Shown: in pieces, positions 1-6,539 of the stretch
Layout of the letters: the number at the start of each line of letters is the position of its first letter
Numbering within the stretch: the stretch's first letter is position 1
From: Actinomycetes bacterium
Lineage (GTDB): Bacteria; Actinomycetota; Acidimicrobiia; Acidimicrobiales; Palsa-688
Assembly: GCA_021816565.1 (NCBI GenBank)
Contig: JAKAXN010000176.1
Coordinates: forward strand, 1 to 8,972
DNA length: 8,972 bases
Reading direction: 5' to 3'
Position numbers and translations under genes: made by a program
Notes under the pieces: generated by a model
Databases searched by the model: none
Seen by the model: only the letters and a program-made list of their open reading frames with translations
What the model was told of the DNA's origin: nothing

Positions 1-1
1 T

Positions 2-1177
2 CTACGAGGGTACCGGAGCGACCGCCCGCCGGCTCCCTGCCGGTCGGGCCGGGCGCCCCGACCGGTGGGTGCGCTTCTCCACCAGGTGCCACGACGCCTC
101 GGCGAGCAGCAGCGACAGGAGCAGCCCCCCGATGTAGCCGCCCCACCCGAAGCGGGGGCTGCCGGTCGGCCCGGTCCCGTAGAGGAACGCCGCCACCGGG
201 GCGTGCCACAGGTACAGGGCGTAGGAGCGGCTCCCGAAGTAGCGCAGCGGCCGCCAGCCGAGGGCCCGGGCCAGGAGCGATCCCGGCTCCCACATGGTGT
301 GGAGCATGACCGAAGCGGCCGACGCCGCCAGGACGGTGAACGCGCCGGTCACCCTGAACGGAGCGGTGTCGTCAACCCCGATGGCGATGCCGGCGATGGC
401 CGCCACCCCGGCGGTGGCCAGGACCGCGGACGCCTCCCGGCTGAGGCGCCGGCCGCTCCTCCAGACCAGCGCCGCCAGCGCCCCGATGAGCAGGCCCTGC
501 GCCCGGGTGTCGGTGGCGAAGTAGATGCGCACCTGGTCGGGGTGGCCGGGGTAGAGCGCCGCGCACTCGAGCGCTGACATGGTGGCGGCGACGGCGGCCC
601 CGACGGTGAGGACCGTCCTGGCCCGGGCGTGGCCCCGGATCCGGTAGGCGGCGATGATCACCAGCGGCCAGACCAGGTAGAACTGCTCCTCCACGGCGAG
701 GGACCACATGGCCCCGAACAGCGGCCCCACCGTCGCCCCCGAGGCGATCCGCCAGTTGATCCCGAGCGACGCCAGCGACGTCAGGTCCGTGAGGCGCGCC
801 GGGAGCCCGTAGGGGTGGCGCCCGGGCCACCGGATGAACGTCGCCACCACCTCCCCCACCGCCACCATGGCCAGGAGCGCCGGGCCGAGGCGCCGCCACC
901 GGCGACGGTAGAACCCGGCCAGGTCGACCCGTCCCTGGGATTGGCGTTCGTCGAGGAGCAGGCCGGTGATGAGAAAGCCCGACAGGGCGAAGAACAGGTC
1001 CACCCCGCACCAACCGCCCTGCAGCCGCCGCAGCCCCGGCCCGGGGATGCGGAAGTGGTACGACACGACGAGCAGCACGGCCACGCCCCTCAGGCCGTCC
1101 AGAGCCGGGCGGCGGCCGGAGCCGCCCGGTCGGAGCGGAGCCCCGGCCGGGCCCGGCTCCTCAGGCCGGCCGGTCAC
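2..1177 (-). CDS. OafA/YrhL-type integral membrane acyltransferase (Acyl_transf_3 family)
   Basis: The 391-residue product is a multi-pass membrane acyltransferase expected to transfer acetyl or another acyl group to an extracytoplasmic glycan or lipid headgroup. Family hallmarks in order are: ALDGLRGVAVLLVVSYHF at about residues 25-42 with the presumed catalytic His41; GVDLFFALSGFLIT at 58-71; a basic RRRWRRLGPA turn at 91-100; WSLAVEEQFYLVWPL at 158-172; TDTRAQGLLIGALAA at 222-236; and YFGSRSYALYLWHAPV at 313-328. A C-terminal HLVEKR (364-369) is followed by a short basic Pro/Arg tail. Length is normal for the stand-alone family with no fused SGNH domain. I chose the GTG start at 1177 because it overlaps the TGA stop of the upstream membrane protein as GTGA and leaves a short cytosolic leader before the first helix. 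The frame stays open far upstream, but that extension is antisense-like low-complexity sequence over another gene. The acceptor cannot be read from sequence. Family assignment is firm and the substrate unknown. Confidence 0.93.
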   Translation of the reverse strand: MTGRPEEPGPAGAPLRPGGSGRRPALDGLRGVAVLLVVSYHFRIPGPGLRRLQGGWCGVDLFFALSGFLITGLLLDERQSQGRVDLAGFYRRRWRRLGPALLAMVAVGEVVATFIRWPGRHPYGLPARLTDLTSLASLGINWRIASGATVGPLFGAMWSLAVEEQFYLVWPLVIIAAYRIRGHARARTVLTVGAAVAATMSALECAALYPGHPDQVRIYFATDTRAQGLLIGALAALVWRSGRRLSREASAVLATAGVAAIAGIAIGVDDTAPFRVTGAFTVLAASAASVMLHTMWEPGSLLARALGWRPLRYFGSRSYALYLWHAPVAAFLYGTGPTGSPRFGWGGYIGGLLLSLLLAEASWHLVEKRTHRSGRPARPAGSRRAVAPVPS

Positions 1178-2391
1178 GGGTGGAGGACGCCCGGGGCGCG
1201 CCGGCGGCTGGCCGGGGCGCGGCGGCGGGGGGCCACCGCGGCCAGCGCCACGCCCAGCAGCGCGGCCATGAACAGCCAGTAGGTCCACCTCCCGAACGTC
1301 TCGGAGGTGTCGACCGTCAGGGCCAGGGCGGCGAGGACGGCCACGGCGCGGCGCGATTCGCCTTCGCGGGCGGCCAGGACGAGAGTGAGCACCACCGCCG
1401 GCATCACGTAGTAGGGGTCCATCACGGCCTCGAACAGGCAGCGGGCGGAGAACGCCGCCCCGGCCAGCCACACCAGTCGCAGCGGGTCGACGTCCCCCCC
1501 AGCGGGCCCGGACCGGAGAAGACGGCTCCTGGCCGCCACCCCGCAGGCGGCAGCCACCACGAACCCGATGATGCGGGCCGGTCCGGCGGCCACGGTCCCC
1601 TGTCCGAGCGGGGGGGACAGAAGCATCCACGGGGTGGGGTGATCGACCAGGGGGTAATTCGGCTGGCTGGTCAGCGCCGTCCAGGTGGCGTGGAAATCCC
1701 CTACTAGTACGGCGCCGGCCAGCGCCGCGGGCAGGGCCGCGGCCCGCAGGGCCACCTGGCGCCACCGGTACCGCCCGGCGGCGGCCAGGACCACCGGGAC
1801 CATCAGAACGGCCAGTAACTGGGCTGCCAGCGCCGCCCCGAGGAACCAGCCGGCGGCCCTCCAGCGCCCCTCGATGGCGGCGGCCAGGCAGAAGGCGCAC
1901 GAGCCCACGGCCAGGACGTCCTCGGGATGGCCCCACAGGGCCACGGTGGGCCACATCGCGGCGGCCCCGGCCGCCAGCAGCCACCGCCGGTTGGCCGGCT
2001 CCACCCCCAGGGCGCCGGCCAGGCGGTCCATGCCCGCCAGGCCGGCTCCCGCCGTGGCCAGGCAGACCGGTCCGGCCAGCAGCCACGGCTGCTGGAGGTG
2101 CAGCAGGTGGACGGCCGTGGCCACCGGCGCCAGGAGCAGCGCGTAGCCGGGGAGGGTGACCAGCTGGGCCTGGTCGCTGTAGACGTGCAACAGGTTTCCC
2201 CGGCCGATCACCAGGGCGTCCTTCAGGGTCTGGCTGAAGTCGGCCGGTATGAGCGGGTAGCCCAGGTGGTGGACGACCGGGTTCCACCACTCGGTGTAGG
2301 CCATCCCCGTGGCCACCACCGCCACGGTGAGGGCGGCTACCCACCGAAGGTCCACGCGCCGGGCGGCCGGCTGCTCTCCTCTGCGGGCCAT
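1174..2391 (-). CDS. Polytopic membrane protein, possible GT-C (GT87-like) glycosyltransferase
   Basis: The 405-residue product is a membrane protein with roughly nine to eleven hydrophobic segments between about residues 15 and 388 and a basic cytosolic C-terminus (APRRRAPASRRRAPG). It resembles GT-C fold glycosyltransferases of the GT87/DUF2029 type, which use polyprenyl-phosphate sugars outside the membrane. A first external loop after helix 1 carries an acidic ADFSQTLKDAL stretch (50-60), where GT-C enzymes often place a catalytic Asp. LPGYALLLAP follows at 80-89, then a WGHPEDVLA motif at 153-161 and FEAVMDPYYVMPAV at 320-333. The ATG at 2391 is preceded by a good Shine-Dalgarno (GAAGGGG, 5-base spacer). 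Its stop overlaps the acyltransferase start by 4 bases, so the pair is probably translationally coupled. It could instead be an uncharacterised actinobacterial membrane protein without transferase activity; the enzymatic call is tentative. Two 7-base homopolymers lie in the gene, at 1494-1500 and 1610-1616. Confidence 0.72.
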   Translation of the reverse strand: MARRGEQPAARRVDLRWVAALTVAVVATGMAYTEWWNPVVHHLGYPLIPADFSQTLKDALVIGRGNLLHVYSDQAQLVTLPGYALLLAPVATAVHLLHLQQPWLLAGPVCLATAGAGLAGMDRLAGALGVEPANRRWLLAAGAAAMWPTVALWGHPEDVLAVGSCAFCLAAAIEGRWRAAGWFLGAALAAQLLAVLMVPVVLAAAGRYRWRQVALRAAALPAALAGAVLVGDFHATWTALTSQPNYPLVDHPTPWMLLSPPLGQGTVAAGPARIIGFVVAAACGVAARSRLLRSGPAGGDVDPLRLVWLAGAAFSARCLFEAVMDPYYVMPAVVLTLVLAAREGESRRAVAVLAALALTVDTSETFGRWTYWLFMAALLGVALAAVAPRRRAPASRRRAPGVLHP

Positions 2392-2396
2392 CCCTT

Positions 2397-2403
2397 CCCC
2401 TTC
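2397..2403 (-). promoter_or_regulatory. Ribosome binding site of the GT-C-like gene
   Basis: On the minus strand the sequence GAAGGGG lies 5 bases before the ATG at 2391. It is a strong purine-rich Shine-Dalgarno and supports that start. It indicates that the gene has its own translation initiation and is not coupled to rel, whose stop is 63 bases upstream. Confidence 0.6.
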
Positions 2404-2440
2404 GGTAGCGCCGACGGGGACCTTGAAACCGTTCTGGGAC

Positions 2441-2470
2441 GCCCGACCGGGGGGCTAACCCCGGTTGGGC
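2441..2470 (-). terminator. GC-rich hairpin spanning the rel stop codon, possible terminator
   Basis: Positions 2441-2452 and 2459-2470 form a 12-base inverted repeat with a single mismatch in the minus-strand RNA (2445 against 2466) and a 6-base loop. The TAG stop of rel (2455-2457) lies inside the loop. No U-tract follows, so it is not a canonical intrinsic terminator. U-poor hairpins of this kind are proposed as terminators in high-GC actinobacteria. It separates the housekeeping apt-rel block from the membrane-glycan genes downstream. It could also be an mRNA-stabilising 3' structure or a chance pairing in GC-rich DNA. Confidence 0.45.
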
Positions 2471-4695
2471 AGCACCCGGTAGGCGTCGTAGACGCTGTCG
2501 ATCCGCTTCAGAGCCGACAGCAGCGAATCGAGGTGGGCCGGGTCGGCCAGCTCGAACTCGAAGCGCATCCGGCTCACCCGGTCGGCGCCGGTGAGGGAGT
2601 CACTGCGCAAGATGTTGAGGTGGTTGTCGGAGATGACCTTCCACACGTCGACTCCGAGGCGGGTGCGGTCCAGAGCCTTCAGCTCGACGGCGGCGATGAA
2701 GCTGCCGGTGCTCTCCCGGTCCCACTCCACCTCGATCATGCGACCCACGTCGCCGGAGGCCAGGGCGGCGGCGTTGGCACAGTCGCTGCGGTGCACACTC
2801 ACCCCCCGGCCGCGGGTCACGAACCCGATGATCTCATCGCCGGGGACCGGGGTGCAGCAGCGCGACAGGCGGACCATCACGTCGTCCAGGCCCTCGACGT
2901 GCACGCTGACGCCGCGCTTGTGGCTGACCCGGCGCGGCTGGCGGGCCGTGCTCGGCAGCTGGTCCTCGTGCTCGCCACCGCGCAGCTCCCGGGCCACCCG
3001 CTGGGCCACGGACTGGGCGGACACGTGGCTCTCGCCGACCGCGGCGTGGAGGGCGTCGAGATCCGAATAGTTGAGCGCCTCGGCGACCTTGAGCATCAGC
3101 GGGGAGTTGGCCAGCCGCTGGACCGGCAGTCCCTCCTTGCGCAGCGCCTTGCCCAGCTCGTCGCGCCCGGTGTCGATGGCGTCCTCGCGCCGCTCCCGGC
3201 TGAACCACTGGCGGATCTTGTTGCGGGCCCGGGGCGAAACCGCGATCTTCAGCCAGTCCCGGCTGGGCCCGGCCGAAGGCACCTTGGAGGTGAAGATCTC
3301 CACCGTGTCCCCCGACGCCAGGTGGGAGTCCAGCGGGATGAGCCGGCCGTTGACCTTGGCGCCGATGCAGCGGTGCCCGACCTCGGTGTGGATGGCGTAG
3401 GCGAAGTCGATGGGGGTGGCCTGGTTGGGCAGCGACACCACGTCGCCCTTGGGCGTGAAGACGTAGACCTCGTCGGTGTCGAGGTCCAGCTTCAGGGTCT
3501 CGAGGAACTCGGAGGGGTCGGTGCTCTCGGCCGACCAGTCGACGATGCGCTGCAGCCAGGCCACGTCGGCCGGGGTGGCCTTCTCCTTGTAACCCCAGTG
3601 GGCGGCGATCCCCCACTCGGCCCTCTTGTGCATCTCGTAGGTCCGGATCTGGGCCTCGAGCGCCTTGCCCTGCGGGCCGACCACGGTGGTGTGCAGCGAC
3701 TGGTAGAGGTTGAACTTGGGGGTGTTGATGTAGTCCTTGAACCGGCCCGGCACCGGCGTCCACGCCCCGTGGATGGCCCCCAGGGCGGCCCAGCAGTCCT
3801 TGACCGAGTCCACCAGCACCCGGACCCCGACCAGGTCGTAGATCTCGTCGAACTCCTTGCCCTTCACCACCATCTTCTCGTAGATCGAGTAGAGGTGCTT
3901 GGGTCGGCCGGTGACCTGGGCGGTGATGCGGGCGGCGGCCAGCCGCTCGTTGACCTGGTCGATCACCTGGGCCAGGTAGATGTCCCGCTCGGGGGCCCGG
4001 GTGGCGACCATCTGCTCGATCTCGGCGTAGCGGCGGGGGTGCAGGGCGGCGAAAGCCAGGTCCTCCAGCTGCCAGCGGATGTCCTGGATCCCGAAGCGGT
4101 GGGCCAGGGGGGCGTAGATGTCCAGCGTCTCCTGGGCCGAGCGCTTCTGCTTCCACTCCGGCATGGCGGCGATGGTCTGCATGTTGTGCAGGCGGTCGGC
4201 CAGCTTGATCAGCAGGACCCGGGGGTCCTTGGCCATGGCCACCAGCATCTTGCGCATGGTCGCCGCCTGCTGGGCCTGGCGGGAGTCGAATCGGACCCGG
4301 TCCAGCTTGGTGACCCCGTCGACGATGGCCGCCACGTCGGTCCCGAACTCGGCGTCGATCTCCTCCAGGCTCAAAGCGGTGTCCTCCACCGCGTCGTGGA
4401 GCAGGGCCGATGCGATGGTCACGTCGTCGAGGCCGAGGCCGGCCAGGATGGTCGCCACCGACAGCGGGTGGCTGATGTAGGCCTCACCGGAGTTGCGCAG
4501 CTGACCGTTGTGGGCCCGGGCGGCCACCTCGTAGGCCCTGACGATCAGCGCCGCCTGGTCGCGGGGGTGGCGGGCCCGGAACGCCGTCAGCAGGGGCATG
4601 AGGGCATCGGCGGTCTGCACCTGGCGACGCCACGGCAGCACGCGCTCGACGGTGGCCACCGCCCGGGCCCGGCTGACTCCGTCGCCCCTGTTCAT
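2455..4695 (-). CDS. rel: Bifunctional (p)ppGpp synthetase/hydrolase, RelA/SpoT family
   Basis: This is a full-length long RSH enzyme of 746 residues that makes (p)ppGpp from GTP/GDP and ATP and also degrades it, driving the stringent response on starved ribosomes. The HD hydrolase domain holds ISHPLSVA (His76) and LLHDAVEDT (His100-Asp101, Glu104-Asp105). The synthetase domain has RFKDYINTPKFNLYQSLHT from residue 318. Its RxKD form is the one known from bifunctional Rel/SpoT enzymes, as opposed to the ExDD of hydrolysis-dead RelA. A TGS domain (about 406-470, DEVYVFTPKGD) follows. Next come a helical region, a zinc-finger-like segment with CC at 613-614, HRSDC at 635-639 and GFVTRGRGVSVH between, and a C-terminal ACT domain (about 665-744). 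Both active sites look intact. The ATG at 4695 is 9 bases after the apt stop; an in-frame TTG at 4701 would add two residues and is the alternative start. Neither has a strong ribosome binding site, so translation probably depends on apt. The stop codon lies in a hairpin loop. Confidence 0.97.
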   Translation of the reverse strand: MNRGDGVSRARAVATVERVLPWRRQVQTADALMPLLTAFRARHPRDQAALIVRAYEVAARAHNGQLRNSGEAYISHPLSVATILAGLGLDDVTIASALLHDAVEDTALSLEEIDAEFGTDVAAIVDGVTKLDRVRFDSRQAQQAATMRKMLVAMAKDPRVLLIKLADRLHNMQTIAAMPEWKQKRSAQETLDIYAPLAHRFGIQDIRWQLEDLAFAALHPRRYAEIEQMVATRAPERDIYLAQVIDQVNERLAAARITAQVTGRPKHLYSIYEKMVVKGKEFDEIYDLVGVRVLVDSVKDCWAALGAIHGAWTPVPGRFKDYINTPKFNLYQSLHTTVVGPQGKALEAQIRTYEMHKRAEWGIAAHWGYKEKATPADVAWLQRIVDWSAESTDPSEFLETLKLDLDTDEVYVFTPKGDVVSLPNQATPIDFAYAIHTEVGHRCIGAKVNGRLIPLDSHLASGDTVEIFTSKVPSAGPSRDWLKIAVSPRARNKIRQWFSRERREDAIDTGRDELGKALRKEGLPVQRLANSPLMLKVAEALNYSDLDALHAAVGESHVSAQSVAQRVARELRGGEHEDQLPSTARQPRRVSHKRGVSVHVEGLDDVMVRLSRCCTPVPGDEIIGFVTRGRGVSVHRSDCANAAALASGDVGRMIEVEWDRESTGSFIAAVELKALDRTRLGVDVWKVISDNHLNILRSDSLTGADRVSRMRFEFELADPAHLDSLLSALKRIDSVYDAYRVLPNRG

Positions 4696-4704
4696 CGGCA
4701 AGCG

Positions 4705-5235
4705 CTACTCATAGGTCAACAGGGAGAACGTATCCAGATCCCCGATCCTTCCGCGCCCGCCGAGGAAAGCCAACTCGATGACCACGGCCAGGCCGACCGG
4801 GTCGGCTCCCACCCGGTCCACCATGCGGGCCACCGCCGCCGCGGTGCCGCCGGTCGCCAGCACGTCGTCCACGATCAGCACCCGCTCCCCTGGCCGGATG
4901 GCGTCCTCGTGCATCTCCAGGGTGTCGGTGCCGTACTCGAGGTCGTAGTTCTCGGCGTGGACCCGCCAGGGCAGTTTGCCCTTCTTGCGCACCGGCACGA
5001 ATCCCGCTCCGAGGGCCACCGCTACCGGTGCGGCGAAGATGAAGCCCCGGGCCTCGATCCCGAGCACGTGGCGGACCTCCTCGCCCTCGTACGCGGCGGC
5101 CAGAGCGTCCACGCACTCCCCGAGCGCCGCGCCATCTGCCAGCAGCGGGGTCAGATCCTTGAAGCCCACACCGGGCCTCGGGAAGTCAGGTACGTCCCGG
5201 ATCAGATCTTTCAGCCGGCCCGGGGTGTGCTCCAT
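4705..5235 (-). CDS. apt: Adenine phosphoribosyltransferase
   Basis: This cytosolic purine-salvage enzyme of 176 residues converts adenine and PRPP to AMP and pyrophosphate. The type I phosphoribosyltransferase PRPP loop is clear at residues 119-131 (VLIVDDVLATGGT). The APRT-typical N-terminus LIRDVPDFPRPGVGFKDLTP (11-30) and the GIEARGFIFAAPVA segment (59-72) are also present, as is the RKKGKLPW flexible-loop region (83-90). Length matches the bacterial family. The ATG at 5235 gives the usual leader before LIRDVPDFP. A GGAG lies only 2 bases upstream of it, which is closer than normal. The gene sits 56 bases after secF and 9 bases before rel, an order common in actinobacteria and other Gram-positive bacteria. 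Linkage of nucleotide salvage to a ppGpp synthetase makes regulatory sense, because both concern guanine/adenine nucleotide pools, but no direct control is visible in the sequence. Confidence 0.97.
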   Translation of the reverse strand: MEHTPGRLKDLIRDVPDFPRPGVGFKDLTPLLADGAALGECVDALAAAYEGEEVRHVLGIEARGFIFAAPVAVALGAGFVPVRKKGKLPWRVHAENYDLEYGTDTLEMHEDAIRPGERVLIVDDVLATGGTAAAVARMVDRVGADPVGLAVVIELAFLGGRGRIGDLDTFSLLTYE

Positions 5236-5266
5236 GACTCCAAGCTACCTGCGGACGGGCCTCACC

Positions 5267-5284
5267 CCGGCCACGCCGGGCCGG
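5267..5284 (-). terminator. Hairpin in the secF-apt gap, possible attenuator
   Basis: A perfect 6-base inverted repeat (5267-5272 with 5279-5284, CCGGCC/GGCCGG) with a 6-base loop starts 7 bases after the secF stop. Alternative pairings of nearby GC blocks are possible. No U-run follows it on the minus strand, so strong termination is not supported. At most it may modulate read-through from secF into apt, and in DNA this GC-rich it may be incidental. Confidence 0.25.
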
Positions 5285-5291
5285 AGCAGTC

Positions 5292-6539
5292 TCAGCGCCG
5301 CCGGCCCTTCTTGCGGGGACGCGGCGGTGGGCGGTTCCCCGACCGGGGCGGCACCTCGGTGCGCAGCGGGATGGACCCGGGTCCGGCGGCGCCGGGCTCC
5401 GGCTCGGGCCCGCCGAACTCCACCTCGGGCGGCAGGTCCTCGGGCCGGCGCCGTCCGGCCCCGCCGGACGGCGCGGCCTGCACCGCCTCGTCGATGTCGG
5501 TGACCGCGGCGGATCCACCGGCCAGGCCGGCCACGGCGGCGGGGGTGAGGCGGCGCCGGCCGGGCTGCTCCAACCGCCGGCGGATCTCGGCGTAGCGGGG
5601 CTCGCGCTCTTTGAGCAGGGCCAGCAGCGGCGAGGCGATGAAGATCGAGGAGTAGGCGCCGGTGGTGAGTCCGACGAACAGGGCCAGGCCGAAATCCTCG
5701 AGGGCGGTGGCGCCGAGGACCCACGCTCCGACCACCAGGATCGACAGGATGGGCAGGATGGCCACCAGCGAGGTGTTGAGGGACCGGGCCAGCACCTGGT
5801 TCATCGACAGGTTGACGGTGTCGGTGTAGGTGAGGCGGTTGGTCGACGCCAGGCCCCTCGTGTTCTCCTGGATCCGGTCGAACACCACGATGGTGTCGTA
5901 GAGGGAGTAGCCCAGGATGGTCAGGAAGGCGATGACGGTGTCGGGGCTCACCTGCAGCCCGGAAAGCGAGTAGATCCCGAGCGTGACCAGGATGTCGTGG
6001 ACCAGGGCGGTGAGGGCGGCCAGGGCCATCTTGGCCTCGAAGCGCAGCCAGATGTAGATGGACACCACGACGAGGAAGATGATCACCGCCTCGATGGCCT
6101 TGTTGGTGATGGTCGATCCCCACGACGGTCCGATGTCGTTGATCTGGACCTCGCTGGTCGGTACGTGCGCCATCTTGGCCAGGGCGTCGGTCACCGCGGT
6201 CACCTGGCTGGAGTCGCCGGTGACCTTGGCCGCGGCCTCCACCTTTACGGTGCGCTTGCCGGTCAGGTTGTTGGTGAGGATCTGGATGGTGGACTGACCG
6301 AAGCCGGGCACCGCGTTGCCCACCACCGACCGGACCTCCGAGACGGAGGCGTTGGAGGGGACCTCCCAGACGGTGCCGCCCCGGAAGTCGATGGAGAAGT
6401 TGAGTCCCCGGGTGCCGAGCGATATCAGGCCCACCACGATCACCACGCCGGAGATGGCGAACCAGCGCCGCCACCGGCCGGCGAAGTCGAAAGATGTCTC
6501 GCCCCGGAACAGGCGGACGAAGGCGTTGGGTCCGGCCAT
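5292..6539 (-). CDS. secF: Protein translocase subunit SecF
   Basis: SecF (415 residues) pairs with SecD to form the RND-type membrane complex that uses the proton gradient to pull proteins out through SecYEG. Residues 1-27 are a cytosolic leader, with helix 1 at about 28-43 followed by FSIDFRGGT (48-56). The exported P4-like domain runs to about 135. GPSWGSTIT (137-145) then introduces five helices, which include ALTALVHDILVTLGIYSL (175-192) and the SecF signature FLTILGYSLYDTIVVFDRIQ (205-224). MNQVLARSLNTSL follows at 246-258 and LFVGLTTGAYSSIFIASPLL in the last helix. After about residue 318 comes a ~95-residue cytosolic tail, Pro/Gly/Glu-rich and ending in the basic PRPRKKGRRR. The ATG immediately follows the secD TAG stop (TAGATG) and has a strong GGGAGG site 5 bases upstream, so co-translation with secD is very likely. 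Identification is secure; the tail's role is unknown. Confidence 0.97.
   Translation of the reverse strand: MAGPNAFVRLFRGETSFDFAGRWRRWFAISGVVIVVGLISLGTRGLNFSIDFRGGTVWEVPSNASVSEVRSVVGNAVPGFGQSTIQILTNNLTGKRTVKVEAAAKVTGDSSQVTAVTDALAKMAHVPTSEVQINDIGPSWGSTITNKAIEAVIIFLVVVSIYIWLRFEAKMALAALTALVHDILVTLGIYSLSGLQVSPDTVIAFLTILGYSLYDTIVVFDRIQENTRGLASTNRLTYTDTVNLSMNQVLARSLNTSLVAILPILSILVVGAWVLGATALEDFGLALFVGLTTGAYSSIFIASPLLALLKEREPRYAEIRRRLEQPGRRRLTPAAVAGLAGGSAAVTDIDEAVQAAPSGGAGRRRPEDLPPEVEFGGPEPEPGAAGPGSIPLRTEVPPRSGNRPPPRPRKKGRRR

Noticed and set aside
1178..2344. Upstream extension of the acyltransferase frame to about 780 codons
   Set aside because: The extra part lies over the GT-C-like gene in another frame and is Arg/Gly/Pro-rich. 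The GTG at 1177, overlapping the preceding stop, gives the normal family length.
2392..2454. Promoter for the GT-C-like gene in the gap after rel
   Set aside because: The 63-base gap could hold one, but I found no convincing -10 and -35 pair on the minus strand. Only the ribosome binding site is supported.
2834..4156. A 440-codon minus-strand frame within rel
   Set aside because: It is a shifted frame of rel; the true frame carries every Rel domain in order without interruption.
1927..5595. A 1222-codon open frame on the plus strand
   Set aside because: It runs antisense to the glycosyltransferase-like gene, rel, apt and secF. Its translation is Gly/Val/His/Asp-rich low complexity with no family motif. 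The strong third-position GC of the minus-strand genes removes stop codons from this frame.
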